In this document: piece by piece, positions 25,887 through 36,081 of the stretch
Numbering within the stretch: the stretch's first letter is position 1
Layout: every line of letters begins with the position of its first letter
From: DASYLJ01 sp964404165
Lineage (GTDB): Bacteria; Desulfobacterota; Binatia; DP-6
Assembly (NCBI GenBank): GCA_964404165.1
Contig: CAYOIZ010000026.1
Location: 21,895-85,894 of the forward strand
Direction: 5' to 3'
Length of the DNA: 64,000 nucleotides
Program-made: the position numbers and the translations under genes
The notes under the pieces: model-generated
The model's database searches: none
Told to the model about the DNA's origin: nothing
Seen by the model: the letters and a program-made list of their open reading frames with translations, nothing else

Positions 25887-26279
25887 TCAATCGTTGCGCT
25901 CGACCTCGAGCTGATCGTCCACGCGCTTCACGCCGGCGGTCTTCTGTGCCAGCGACGCGATCGACGTCTTCTCCGCGGCGGTCTTCACCGGACCACGCAG
26001 CGTGACCACGCCGTCCACGGTGATGATCTTCACGTTCTTCGCGTTCGTCGACATGTCGTCGTTGCCGACGATCGTCTTGCGGATGTTCTGCGTGATCGTG
26101 CGGTCGGCCTCGCTGCCGCCCTGATCCATGGGCGTCAGGGTGGCGTCGTTGCGATCGCGCACGTTCCGCTCGGTGTCGTCCGCGTCCGCGGGCTGGTCTG
26201 CGGCATGCGTCGGGCGCATACCCATCGGGGTCAGCGCCACCAACGCGGCTGCGATCAACAGGGTCCTGCTCTTCATCAT
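25887..26279 (-). CDS. Periplasmic BON-domain protein
   Basis: 130 residues from ATG 26279, behind GGAGGGG. Signal peptide at 1-26 (SRTLLIAAALVALTPMGM). The BON domain occupies about 55-128: ADRTITQNIRKTIVGNDDMS, VKIITVDGVVTLRGPVKT and VKRVDDQLEV. BON domains bind phospholipid or act in envelope protection (OsmY type). The charged linker after the signal (PADADDTERNVRDRND) is low-complexity. It is 12 bp from the lipoprotein gene upstream and part of the same stress cluster. Confidence 0.9.
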   Translation of the reverse strand: MMKSRTLLIAAALVALTPMGMRPTHAADQPADADDTERNVRDRNDATLTPMDQGGSEADRTITQNIRKTIVGNDDMSTNAKNVKIITVDGVVTLRGPVKTAAEKTSIASLAQKTAGVKRVDDQLEVERND

Positions 26280-26291
26280 GGTCGTCCCCTC

Positions 26292-26522
26292 CTACTTCCC
26301 TAGTTCGTCGACGGCGCGGTCGACTTTGTCGGCGCCGCGCCTCGCGGTGTCCTTGACGTCGTCGGCCGCCTCGTCTGCGCCGCGGTCGACGCGATCGATG
26401 GTGTTGTCGACGGCGCGTCCGGCACGCTCGGTGCGTCCATGCGACGCACACGCCGCCAGGCTCGTGGCGAGCATCATCGAAAGACAGAGCGCCGTCGCGC
26501 GTCGCTGCAGTGGTTCCTTCAT
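26292..26522 (-). CDS. Small helical lipoprotein
   Basis: 76 residues from ATG 26522, chosen because it starts a lipoprotein signal (ATALCLSMMLATSLAAC) with the lipidated Cys at position 25. The mature 50 residues are highly charged and repeat a heptad-like pattern (VDNTIDRVDRGADEAADDVK, ARRGADKVDRAVDELGK), suggesting an extended helix on a membrane leaflet. No family name can be given. It resembles small stress-induced lipoproteins found with BON-domain genes. First gene of the minus-strand stress cluster and divergent from the glycosyltransferase at 26627. Confidence 0.7.
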   Translation of the reverse strand: MKEPLQRRATALCLSMMLATSLAACASHGRTERAGRAVDNTIDRVDRGADEAADDVKDTARRGADKVDRAVDELGK

Positions 26523-26626
26523 GGTGCCGGAGAACGTTGCGAGAGACGTGCCAGCGCGTTTCCCGCGATGTGGCGCGGAGATGTGGCGGCCCCAGGTCGC
26601 GGACATGTAGAAACGGCGGCATCCGC

Positions 26627-28216
26627 ATGGAACGGATTACACGCGGTCCGCGGGCTCGGAACGTCGCCGTCGTGGCGCTTGGGCTCGTCCTCGCGCTCGG
26701 CGCATGGCTGCGTTGGACGTCCCCGGAGCAGGTCGCCGACCTACGGCCGCGTGGCGATGCGCTCGAGTACGAAGAGACGGCGCGGAGCCTGGCTCGCGGC
26801 GATGGCTACGTCCTGATCGTCGCCGGCGAGGCGTTCCCCCCGACGCACCCCTTCGGCTTTCCGGCGTTGCTCGCGCCGTACCTCTGGCTCGCGGACGAGG
26901 GCTTCGGCTCCGGCATCCGTGTCGTGCTGGCGTGCGCGCTGATCACGATCACGGCGACCTGGCTGCTGGGTGCCGCCGCCGGGGGTGCAGCATCCGCCGT
27001 TCTCGCCGCATTGTTGCTCGCCACGAACGCGTTGCACGTCACCTGGTCTCGCGCGGTCATGAGCGACGTTCCCGCGACCGCCGTGACGTCCCTGCTGGCA
27101 TGGTGGACGCTACGGCTCCTCGACGGTCCCCCCGCGCGCTGGGGCCTCCTCCTGCTCGGCATCGCGAGCGGCCTCGGGGCGTCGATCCGGGCGCCCGCGA
27201 TCCTGCTGCTCGTGCCGACGGTGTCGTTGCTGGCGATCTGCGGCTGGCCCCGACGGGCACGCGTCGTCGGGCTGCTCGCCCTCGGGCTCGGCACCGTGCT
27301 CGGTCTGCTTCCGACCCTCGCCTACAACACCGTACGATTCGGCTCGCCCCTGCTCGACGGCGTCTCCTTTTGGGTGGCGGGCAGCCACTTCGGATCGGTG
27401 CTGGTACTCCCGTCGCGCGACGCCGGTGGGCAACCGAACCACGTGTACTACCCACGCCTCCTCGGCGGGCTCGGCAGCCTCTACCCGTGGCCGATCGCGG
27501 TCCTGATCGCCGGTGGCGCCGCGCTCGCCCTGCGACGTCCAGGGCCGCCGCGCAGGCTCGCGATCCTCGCACTCGGTTTCACCGCCGCCGTGTTCGCGTT
27601 CCACGTCCGACTGGTCTGGCAATGGAGTCGCTACTTCCTGTTGCCGCTGCCGCTCCTGCTCGCCATGGGGTCGCTCACGGTGGGCCGCCAGGCGCCACGC
27701 TGGCTCCGCGCCGCCGGCGCCGCGCTGGCCACCGTCGGGATCGCCATCGTGCTGCAGCAGCCACATGTCTATGCCCCGCCCGATCGCCCGACGCGTGAGG
27801 TGGCGGCCCTGAAGACCATCGACGCGATGGTGGAGCCCGACGCGATCATCGTGGGCCACACCACGACCATCCTCTTCGAACGGCTGCTCCGCCAGCGTAC
27901 GGATCGGGTCCTGGTGCCGATCGGCGTGGACGAGTTCCAACTCCCGATCATCCTGCGTCGCCTGCAACCTCTGCGGTCGACGGGGGCGAGCCGAGAATGG
28001 CTCAGGGCGCAGCTACCGCGTCCCGCGAATGCCGCAGCCGTCGTCCAACGGATCGACGCACTGCTGGCCGAGGGCCGGCCCGTCTACTACACCCCGATGC
28101 TCGGCATGCCCGGTCCGGAGACGACGGGGATGCTACCGTTGCTCATGACCAGGTTCCGGCTCCGCCTGGTGGGCGTCGCAGGGCCGGCCCCGCTCTATCG
28201 CATGGAGCGACGCTAG
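26627..28216 (+). CDS. GT-C (GT39-like) membrane glycosyltransferase
   Basis: 529 residues. Multi-spanning membrane protein with about 10-11 hydrophobic segments up to residue ~390 and a soluble C-terminal part. An early acidic loop (RPRGDALEYEETARSLARGD) is in the place of the catalytic Asp loop of GT-C enzymes that use polyprenyl-phosphate sugars, and THPFGFPALLAPYLWL follows as in DUF2029/GT39 relatives. The acceptor is unknown. ATG 26627 has no good ribosome binding site. The stop shares the palindrome CTAG (28213-28216) with the convergent oxidoreductase gene. It is the only envelope-sugar gene in this part of the window. Confidence 0.75.
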   Translation: MERITRGPRARNVAVVALGLVLALGAWLRWTSPEQVADLRPRGDALEYEETARSLARGDGYVLIVAGEAFPPTHPFGFPALLAPYLWLADEGFGSGIRVVLACALITITATWLLGAAAGGAASAVLAALLLATNALHVTWSRAVMSDVPATAVTSLLAWWTLRLLDGPPARWGLLLLGIASGLGASIRAPAILLLVPTVSLLAICGWPRRARVVGLLALGLGTVLGLLPTLAYNTVRFGSPLLDGVSFWVAGSHFGSVLVLPSRDAGGQPNHVYYPRLLGGLGSLYPWPIAVLIAGGAALALRRPGPPRRLAILALGFTAAVFAFHVRLVWQWSRYFLLPLPLLLAMGSLTVGRQAPRWLRAAGAALATVGIAIVLQQPHVYAPPDRPTREVAALKTIDAMVEPDAIIVGHTTTILFERLLRQRTDRVLVPIGVDEFQLPIILRRLQPLRSTGASREWLRAQLPRPANAAAVVQRIDALLAEGRPVYYTPMLGMPGPETTGMLPLLMTRFRLRLVGVAGPAPLYRMERR

Positions 28217-30306
28217 CGGATCGCGCGCTCGACGATCTCCATGACGTCGAGCGTCTGGACGCGCTCCTCGAGATCCTTCGCCTTGAGGCCGTCACCGATC
28301 ATCGTCATGCAGAACGGGCACGACACGGCGATGACCTCGGGATCGTTCGCCAGCGCCTGGTCGGTGCGCAGCAGGTTGACGCGCTTGTCGGCGTCCTCCT
28401 CGATCCACATGCGGCCGCCACCCGCGCCACAGCACATACCGAAATTGTGGTGCTTATGGGGTATCTCCTGCACGGTGGCGCCCGCCTGGCCGAGCATGTC
28501 GCGCGGCTCGTCGTACACCTCGTTGAAGCGACCGTAGTAGCAGGAGTCGTGGTAGGTCGTGCGCTTGGCGAAGCTGCCGTCGAGCGTGAGACGGCCGTCC
28601 TTCACCAGCTGCTGCACGAACTCGGCGGCGTGGATGACCTCGAACTTGCCGTCGAATTGCGGGAACTCGTTCTTGATGGTGTTGAAGCAGTGCGGGCAGT
28701 TCACGAGGATCTTCTTCACCTCGTAGCCCTTGAACGTCTCGACGCACGCCTGCGCCATGGCCTGGTAGAGGTACTCGTTGCCGAGGCGACGGGCGGAGTC
28801 GCCGTTGCACGGCTCCTCCTTGGCGAGGCACGCGAAGTCGACGCCGGCCTTCTTCAGGATGCGCGCGAAGGCCTGCGTGGTCTTCTTGTTGCGGTCGTCG
28901 AACGCGCCGGCGCAGCCGACGTAGTAGAGGTACTCGGCGTCGGGCTTGTCGGCGATGGTGGGGATGTCGAGGGCGTCGGCCCACTCGAAGCGCTTCTCGG
29001 CGCCGATGCCCCAGGGGTTCGACTGCGTCTCCATCGACTTGAAGACGCGCGTCAGCTCGGCGGGGAAGCGCGCCTCCTCCTGGACGAGGTGGCGGCGCAT
29101 GTCGACGATCTTGTCGACGTACTCGATCATGACCGGGCACGACTCCTCGCAGGCGCGGCAGAGGTTGCACGACCACAGCGTCTCGTCGGCGATGACGTGG
29201 TTCGTGTCCTCCATCGGCGCGATCAGGTTGCGGCCGATCTCGGGCGGCTCCGCCCCGTCGCCGTTCGCGGCGAGGGCGGCGAGCTTCTTCGTCGTGATGT
29301 CGGTCTGGTTCTCGTACATGTAGTCGCGCAGATCGAGGAGCAGCTGGCGCGGCGCCAGCGGCTTGCCGGTGGCCGTCGCCGGACACTGCGACGAGCAGCG
29401 GCCGCACTCGGTGCAGCTGAACATGTCGAGCACCTGCTTCCAGGTGAACTGGTCGATGTGCGACGTACCGAAGGTGGTGGCCGTCTCGAGGTCCTGCTTC
29501 GAGAGCTGCCCGATGGGCTCGAGCTTGCGGAAGAAGACGTTCGGCAGCGACGTGATGACGTGGAAGTGCTTCGCCAGCGGCAGGAAGTTGAGCATGACCA
29601 GGACGGCCAGGTTGTGCGCCCACCAGGCCACGTTGCTGGCCCCGATGGCGAAGCCCTCGCCGCCGATCGCGAGCATGATCCGGCTCGCTAGGTAGGAAAC
29701 CGGCTCCCACATGGCGTCACCCGCGAACTCGGGGTCGCCGGCGTGCGCGATCAGCCGCCCGCCGTCGTATACCGGGCCCGACGTCACGATGATCCCGATG
29801 CACGACAGGATCAGGTACGCCTCCCAGTGCGCGTGGTGGCGATGCCGCTCCTCGGCCGGCGCGTAGCCGAACAACCGCTTCGGCTGCGTGACCAGCCAGC
29901 GCACGAACAGCGAGATGATGCTGACGAAGACGGCGGCCTCGAAGAGGTCGCGGAGCAGCATGTAGGGCTTGCCGAGGAGGCCCGGCGTGAACGGGAACAG
30001 GTAGAAGTGGTCGCTGTAGGCCCGACCGAACATCGTCGCGACCTGGATCCCGAGGATGCTGAAGCCCCAGAAGACCACGAAGTGGATCCACCCGGCCGTT
30101 GTCTCGTTCACGATCTTCACTTCAGGGCGGATGAACTTCTTCTGCCCGAGAGCGTAGACGAGCACGGACTGGATGCGCTCCGAGACCTGGTCGAGGACGA
30201 ACTTCCCGCTGGACGACCGCAGCAGGTTGAAGCGTCCCCACACCTGATACAGAAACAGCCCCAGTCCGACGGCCAGACAGAGGGTGAACGCGATGGCGGT
30301 GAGCAT
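28213..30306 (-). CDS. Membrane Fe-S oxidoreductase, ETF:(mena)quinone oxidoreductase type
   Basis: 697 residues from ATG 30306; GGAGGA sits unusually close to it, and an in-frame ATG at 30336 would overlap the divergent DUF192 start. N-terminal ~250 residues: five or six membrane helices with histidines, like NarI-type cytochrome b. Then two 4Fe-4S motifs (CTECGRCSSQCP; CNLCRACEESCP), and two CCG cysteine-rich domains of HdrD type (YVGCAGAFDD...EEPCNGD; CPHCFNTIKNEF, YHDSCYYGRFN, GMCCGAGGGRMW). This is the layout of FadF/EMR proteins that move electrons from reduced ETF into the quinone pool during beta-oxidation. etfBA lie 4 kb away. Specific quinone not determinable. Confidence 0.88.
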   Translation of the reverse strand: MLTAIAFTLCLAVGLGLFLYQVWGRFNLLRSSSGKFVLDQVSERIQSVLVYALGQKKFIRPEVKIVNETTAGWIHFVVFWGFSILGIQVATMFGRAYSDHFYLFPFTPGLLGKPYMLLRDLFEAAVFVSIISLFVRWLVTQPKRLFGYAPAEERHRHHAHWEAYLILSCIGIIVTSGPVYDGGRLIAHAGDPEFAGDAMWEPVSYLASRIMLAIGGEGFAIGASNVAWWAHNLAVLVMLNFLPLAKHFHVITSLPNVFFRKLEPIGQLSKQDLETATTFGTSHIDQFTWKQVLDMFSCTECGRCSSQCPATATGKPLAPRQLLLDLRDYMYENQTDITTKKLAALAANGDGAEPPEIGRNLIAPMEDTNHVIADETLWSCNLCRACEESCPVMIEYVDKIVDMRRHLVQEEARFPAELTRVFKSMETQSNPWGIGAEKRFEWADALDIPTIADKPDAEYLYYVGCAGAFDDRNKKTTQAFARILKKAGVDFACLAKEEPCNGDSARRLGNEYLYQAMAQACVETFKGYEVKKILVNCPHCFNTIKNEFPQFDGKFEVIHAAEFVQQLVKDGRLTLDGSFAKRTTYHDSCYYGRFNEVYDEPRDMLGQAGATVQEIPHKHHNFGMCCGAGGGRMWIEEDADKRVNLLRTDQALANDPEVIAVSCPFCMTMIGDGLKAKDLEERVQTLDVMEIVERAIR

Positions 30307-30334
30307 TCCTCCGATTAATTCAATGGGTTGCCGC

Positions 30335-30793
30335 ATGCAACAGCGCGTCATCCTTACGTTCGCGCTCCTCCTGGCGACGGCGACGGCCTGCCGTACGGAG
30401 CACCGGCCGACGGTGGTTCTCCAGGGCGCGTCGGGCCACGTTCCGGTGGCCGTGGAGATCGCGGCGACACCGGACGAGGTCACCCGCGGCCTCATGTACC
30501 GCAAGTCGCTCGCCGACGGAGACGGGATGCTCTTCGTCTTCGGCGGCGACGAGGTCGACCACTCGTTCTGGATGAAGAACACCCTCATCCCGCTTGACAT
30601 GCTCTTCATCACGCGCGAGGGCGCGGGCGGACGCATCGTCGGTATCCACGAGAACGCCACTCCGCTCTCGCTGGCGCCGATCTCGGTCGGCAAGCCGTCG
30701 GCCTTCGTACTCGAGGTGCCGGGGGGATGGACCCGTCGCGTCGGCATCAAGACCGGCGACGCCGTGACCCTGCCGCCGCTACCCGCCGGTTGA
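30335..30793 (+). CDS. DUF192 lipoprotein
   Basis: 152 residues. The signal MQQRVILTFALLLATATAC gives a lipidated Cys at 19. The DUF192 core is complete: PDEVTRGLMYRKSLADGDGM, FWMKNTLIPLDMLFI and GKPSAFVLEVPGGWTRR. Family members are small exported or membrane-attached proteins of unknown activity (some now linked to ribosomal or thermal adaptation). ATG 30335 has no clear ribosome binding site and overlaps the alternative start of the divergent oxidoreductase gene. A hairpin follows its stop. Confidence 0.9.
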   Translation: MQQRVILTFALLLATATACRTEHRPTVVLQGASGHVPVAVEIAATPDEVTRGLMYRKSLADGDGMLFVFGGDEVDHSFWMKNTLIPLDMLFITREGAGGRIVGIHENATPLSLAPISVGKPSAFVLEVPGGWTRRVGIKTGDAVTLPPLPAG

Positions 30794-30794
30794 A

Positions 30795-30813
30795 GTCACG
30801 CGCCCCGCGTGAC
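30795..30813 (+). other. Perfect 8-bp hairpin between DUF192 and rnr
   Basis: GTCACGCG and CGCGTGAC pair perfectly around a CCC loop, starting 2 bp after the DUF192 stop. No T-run follows, so it is not a classical intrinsic terminator. It lies 40 bp before the TTG start of RNase R, so it may stabilise an mRNA end or form part of the rnr leader. Confidence 0.6.
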
Positions 30814-30852
30814 ATTGCAAGTCGATGAAACTCCAGGGGATTCGTTCCTTCC

Positions 30853-33027
<2,175 letters not shown>

Positions 33028-34369
33028 CGCTGGTCCTGCTGGCGTCCGCGCTGGCCAGCGCCGCGGAAACCGATCCCGCACGCCGCAGCCTGGTCGTGCA
33101 GGCGGTCGAGCGCGCCAGCCCCGCCGTCGTCAACATCTCCACCGAGCAGGTGGTCGAGCGACGCGGCGGGCCGTTCCCGTTCCCGAACGACCCGGCGTTC
33201 GAGGAGTTCTTCCAGGATTTCTTCGACCCGCGCCCGCGCCGCTCGACACGCACCAGCCTCGGCTCGGGCGTCATCGTGCGCAGCGACGGCACCATCCTCA
33301 CCAACGAGCACGTCATCCTGCGCGGCAGCAAGATCACGGTGACGCTCGGCGATGGCCGCGAGTTCGAGGCCAAGATGGTCGGCAACGACGCCGACTCCGA
33401 CCTCGCCGTCCTCCGCATCCAGAAGGGCGGCACGTTCCCCAACATCGAGCTCGGCCGCTCCGACGATCTTCTGATCGGCGAGACCGTGATCGCCATCGGC
33501 AACCCCTTCGGGCTGTCGCACACCGTCACCACCGGCGTCGTCAGCGCCGTCGGTCGTTCGCTGCGCGGCGAGGAACGCACCTACACCGACTTCATCCAGA
33601 CCGACGCGTCGATCAATCCCGGCAACTCCGGCGGCCCGCTGCTCAACATCTCGGGCGAGCTGATCGGCATCAACACCGCCATCTACGGCAAGGCGCAGGG
33701 GATCGGCTTCGCGATCCCGGTCGAGCGCGCGCGGCGCGTGATGCGCGACCTGGTGTCCTACGGCGAGGTGCGCCGCGGCTGGGTCGGCCTCGTCGTGCAG
33801 GACCTGACCCCCGATCTCCGGCAGCACTTCGGCGCCCACCGCGGCGTGGTCGTCGTCGACGTCGAGGAGGGCAGCCCCGCCGCCAAGGCCGATCTCGAGC
33901 GCGGCGATCTCATCGTGCGCGTCGACGGCATGGAGGTGGGCTCGCACGACGAGTTCGACCAGCGCGTCGAAGCGCGGGGGCTCGACGCCGACGTCCGCAT
34001 CACGCGCCGTCGCGACGACGACGAGCGCGACGTCCTGCTCACCGTCAGCGCCTTCCCCGAGTCGCGTGCCGACGCCATCGCCTGGGACCAGCTCGGCTTC
34101 GAGGCGACGGAGGACGGCGACGGCCTGGTCGTCTCGAAGGTGCGCAAGGGCAGCACGGCGGCCCGCATCGGCCTCGAGCGCGGCGACCGCATCCTCGGGC
34201 TCGGCGGCACGCCGGTCCCGAACCTGGCGGAGCTGCGGCGGCGCCTGATCGCGGTGCGCGGCTCCCGGGCCGTCATGCTCTCGGTGGGGCGCGGACCGTA
34301 CCAGTACAACGTGACGGTCCCGCTCGGGTCGTCGCGCGCGGATTGAGACTCGGCACGGCGCCCACTACC

Positions 34370-35944
34370 GTGACGCCCGTGCAGCGCCTGCCCTGGCTCG
34401 TCCGCGGCGACATCGACGGCTTCTTCGGGCTGGCGCTCGACAACCTCGTCCAGCTCCTGCTGATCGACGCGCTCTGCCGCACCGTCCTCGGCATGCCCCC
34501 CGACCTGCTCTACGGGCGCGTGCTCCCGGGCGCCGCCGTGTCGCTGCTCGTCGGCAACGTCTTCTACGCCTGGCAGGCGCGACGGCTCGCCGCGGCCACC
34601 GGTCGCACCGACGTCTGCGCCCTGCCCTACGGCATCAACACGGTTTCGCTGTTCGGCCACGTCTTCCTGGTGATGCTGCCGGCGAAGCTCGCGGCCGAGG
34701 CGGCGGGTGCCGCAGATCCGGTGCGCGTGGCGTGGCAGGCGGGGCTCGTCGCGTGTCTCGGCTCGGGGCTGATCGAGCTCGTCGGCGCGTTCGGCGCCGA
34801 GCGCGTCCGTCAGGCGACGCCGCGCGCGGCGCTGCTGTCGACCCTGGCCGGCATCGCGCTCGGCTTCATCTCCCTCGGCTTCTTCTTCCGCGCCTTCGCG
34901 CATCCGATCGTCGGCCTCACCACGTTCGGCATCGTGCTGCTGACGTACTTCGGCGGTGTGCGGCTGCGTGGCGGCCTGCCGGGCGGGTTCGCGGCGGTCG
35001 CGGTCGGCACGGCGCTGTCGTGGATCACCGGCCTCGCGCCGGGCGCGACGCCGCCCACGCCCGTCATGCTCCACCTGCCCATGCCGGTCGTCGGCGATCT
35101 GCTCGACGGCCTGCGCGCCGATCACATGCTCGTCTACCTCTCCGTCATCCTGCCGATGGGGCTCTTCAACCTGGTCGGCTCGCTGCAGAACATCGAGAGC
35201 GCCGAGGCGGCGGGCGACCGCTACGCCACCGCGCCGTCGCTGGCGATGAACGGGCTCGGCTCGGTGGCGGCGGCGTGCTTCGGCTCGTGCTTCCCCACCA
35301 CGCTCTACATCGGGCACCCGGGCTGGAAGGCGATGGGGGCGCGCGCCGGCTACTCGGTGCTGAACGGCGTCTTCGCCACCGTGGTGTGTCTCACCGGGAC
35401 GCTGTCGCACATCGCGTGGGCGATTCCCGTCGACGCGGGCTTGGCGATCGTGCTGTGGATCGGCATCGTCATCACGGCGCAGGCGTTCCAGGCGACGCCG
35501 CGCGCGCACGCGCCGGCGGTCGTCATCGGGCTGCTGCCCGGCGTCGCCGCGTGGGGCGCGCTGATGGCGAAGAACGGCCTCCGCGCCGCCGGCGTCGGGC
35601 TGCCAGGCGGTCCGCCCTTCTCGCCCGATCTCCTGCCCGCATTCCACGCCAGCGACACCTGGATCGAGGGTGCGTTCGCCCTCGAGCAGGGCTTCATCTT
35701 CACGGCGACGATCCTGGCGGCGGCGACGGTGGCGATCATCGAGAAGCAGTTCCGTCGCGCCGCGGCCTGGTGCGCGGCGGCGGCCGTGCTGTCGGCGCTC
35801 GGGCTCATGCACTCGTATCGCTGGACGCCCGGCGACACGGTCGTCGCCCTGGTGCCGGCGTGGAGCTTCGCGCTCGCCTACGGCGCGATGGCGGCGTGGT
35901 TCTTCGTCGCACCGTGGATCACGGTCGAGGGCGAGCGCCACTGA
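34370..35944 (+). CDS. Putative NCS2-like (xanthine/uracil-type) permease
   Basis: 524 residues from GTG 34370 (GTG 34379 is an alternative). About 12-13 membrane segments. Motifs include RGDIDGFFGLALDNLVQLLL, ALPYGINTVSLFGHVFLV and AACFGSCFPTTLYIGHPGW, which recall the nucleobase/AzgA branch of NCS2 carriers, where a conserved polar loop follows the first helices. The substrate is not predictable. It begins 23 bp after htrA and shows no ribosome binding site, so it may depend on read-through translation. A short GC hairpin with four T follows at 36015-36034. Confidence 0.6.
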   Translation: MTPVQRLPWLVRGDIDGFFGLALDNLVQLLLIDALCRTVLGMPPDLLYGRVLPGAAVSLLVGNVFYAWQARRLAAATGRTDVCALPYGINTVSLFGHVFLVMLPAKLAAEAAGAADPVRVAWQAGLVACLGSGLIELVGAFGAERVRQATPRAALLSTLAGIALGFISLGFFFRAFAHPIVGLTTFGIVLLTYFGGVRLRGGLPGGFAAVAVGTALSWITGLAPGATPPTPVMLHLPMPVVGDLLDGLRADHMLVYLSVILPMGLFNLVGSLQNIESAEAAGDRYATAPSLAMNGLGSVAAACFGSCFPTTLYIGHPGWKAMGARAGYSVLNGVFATVVCLTGTLSHIAWAIPVDAGLAIVLWIGIVITAQAFQATPRAHAPAVVIGLLPGVAAWGALMAKNGLRAAGVGLPGGPPFSPDLLPAFHASDTWIEGAFALEQGFIFTATILAAATVAIIEKQFRRAAAWCAAAAVLSALGLMHSYRWTPGDTVVALVPAWSFALAYGAMAAWFFVAPWITVEGERH

Positions 35945-36014
35945 ACGCCGTCATCCGTTGACCTCGGGCAGCCGACACGCGACATCCAGCACCGGTTTCC
36001 GGCGTCGGTTCCTT

Positions 36015-36034
36015 GACGCGACTCGCGTCGTTTT
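36015..36034 (+). terminator. Short terminator-like hairpin before the histidine kinase gene
   Basis: GACGCG-ACT-CGCGTC (36015-36029) followed by GTTTT. The 6-bp stem is short but all G/C apart from one A-T pair. It could end the permease transcript and makes a kinase start at TTG 36013 unlikely, since the hairpin would then be translated. Confidence 0.4.
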
Positions 36035-36081
36035 GGCGCAAAATCACTCGATTTGTCGAGGACTTCGGCACCAAACACGGC

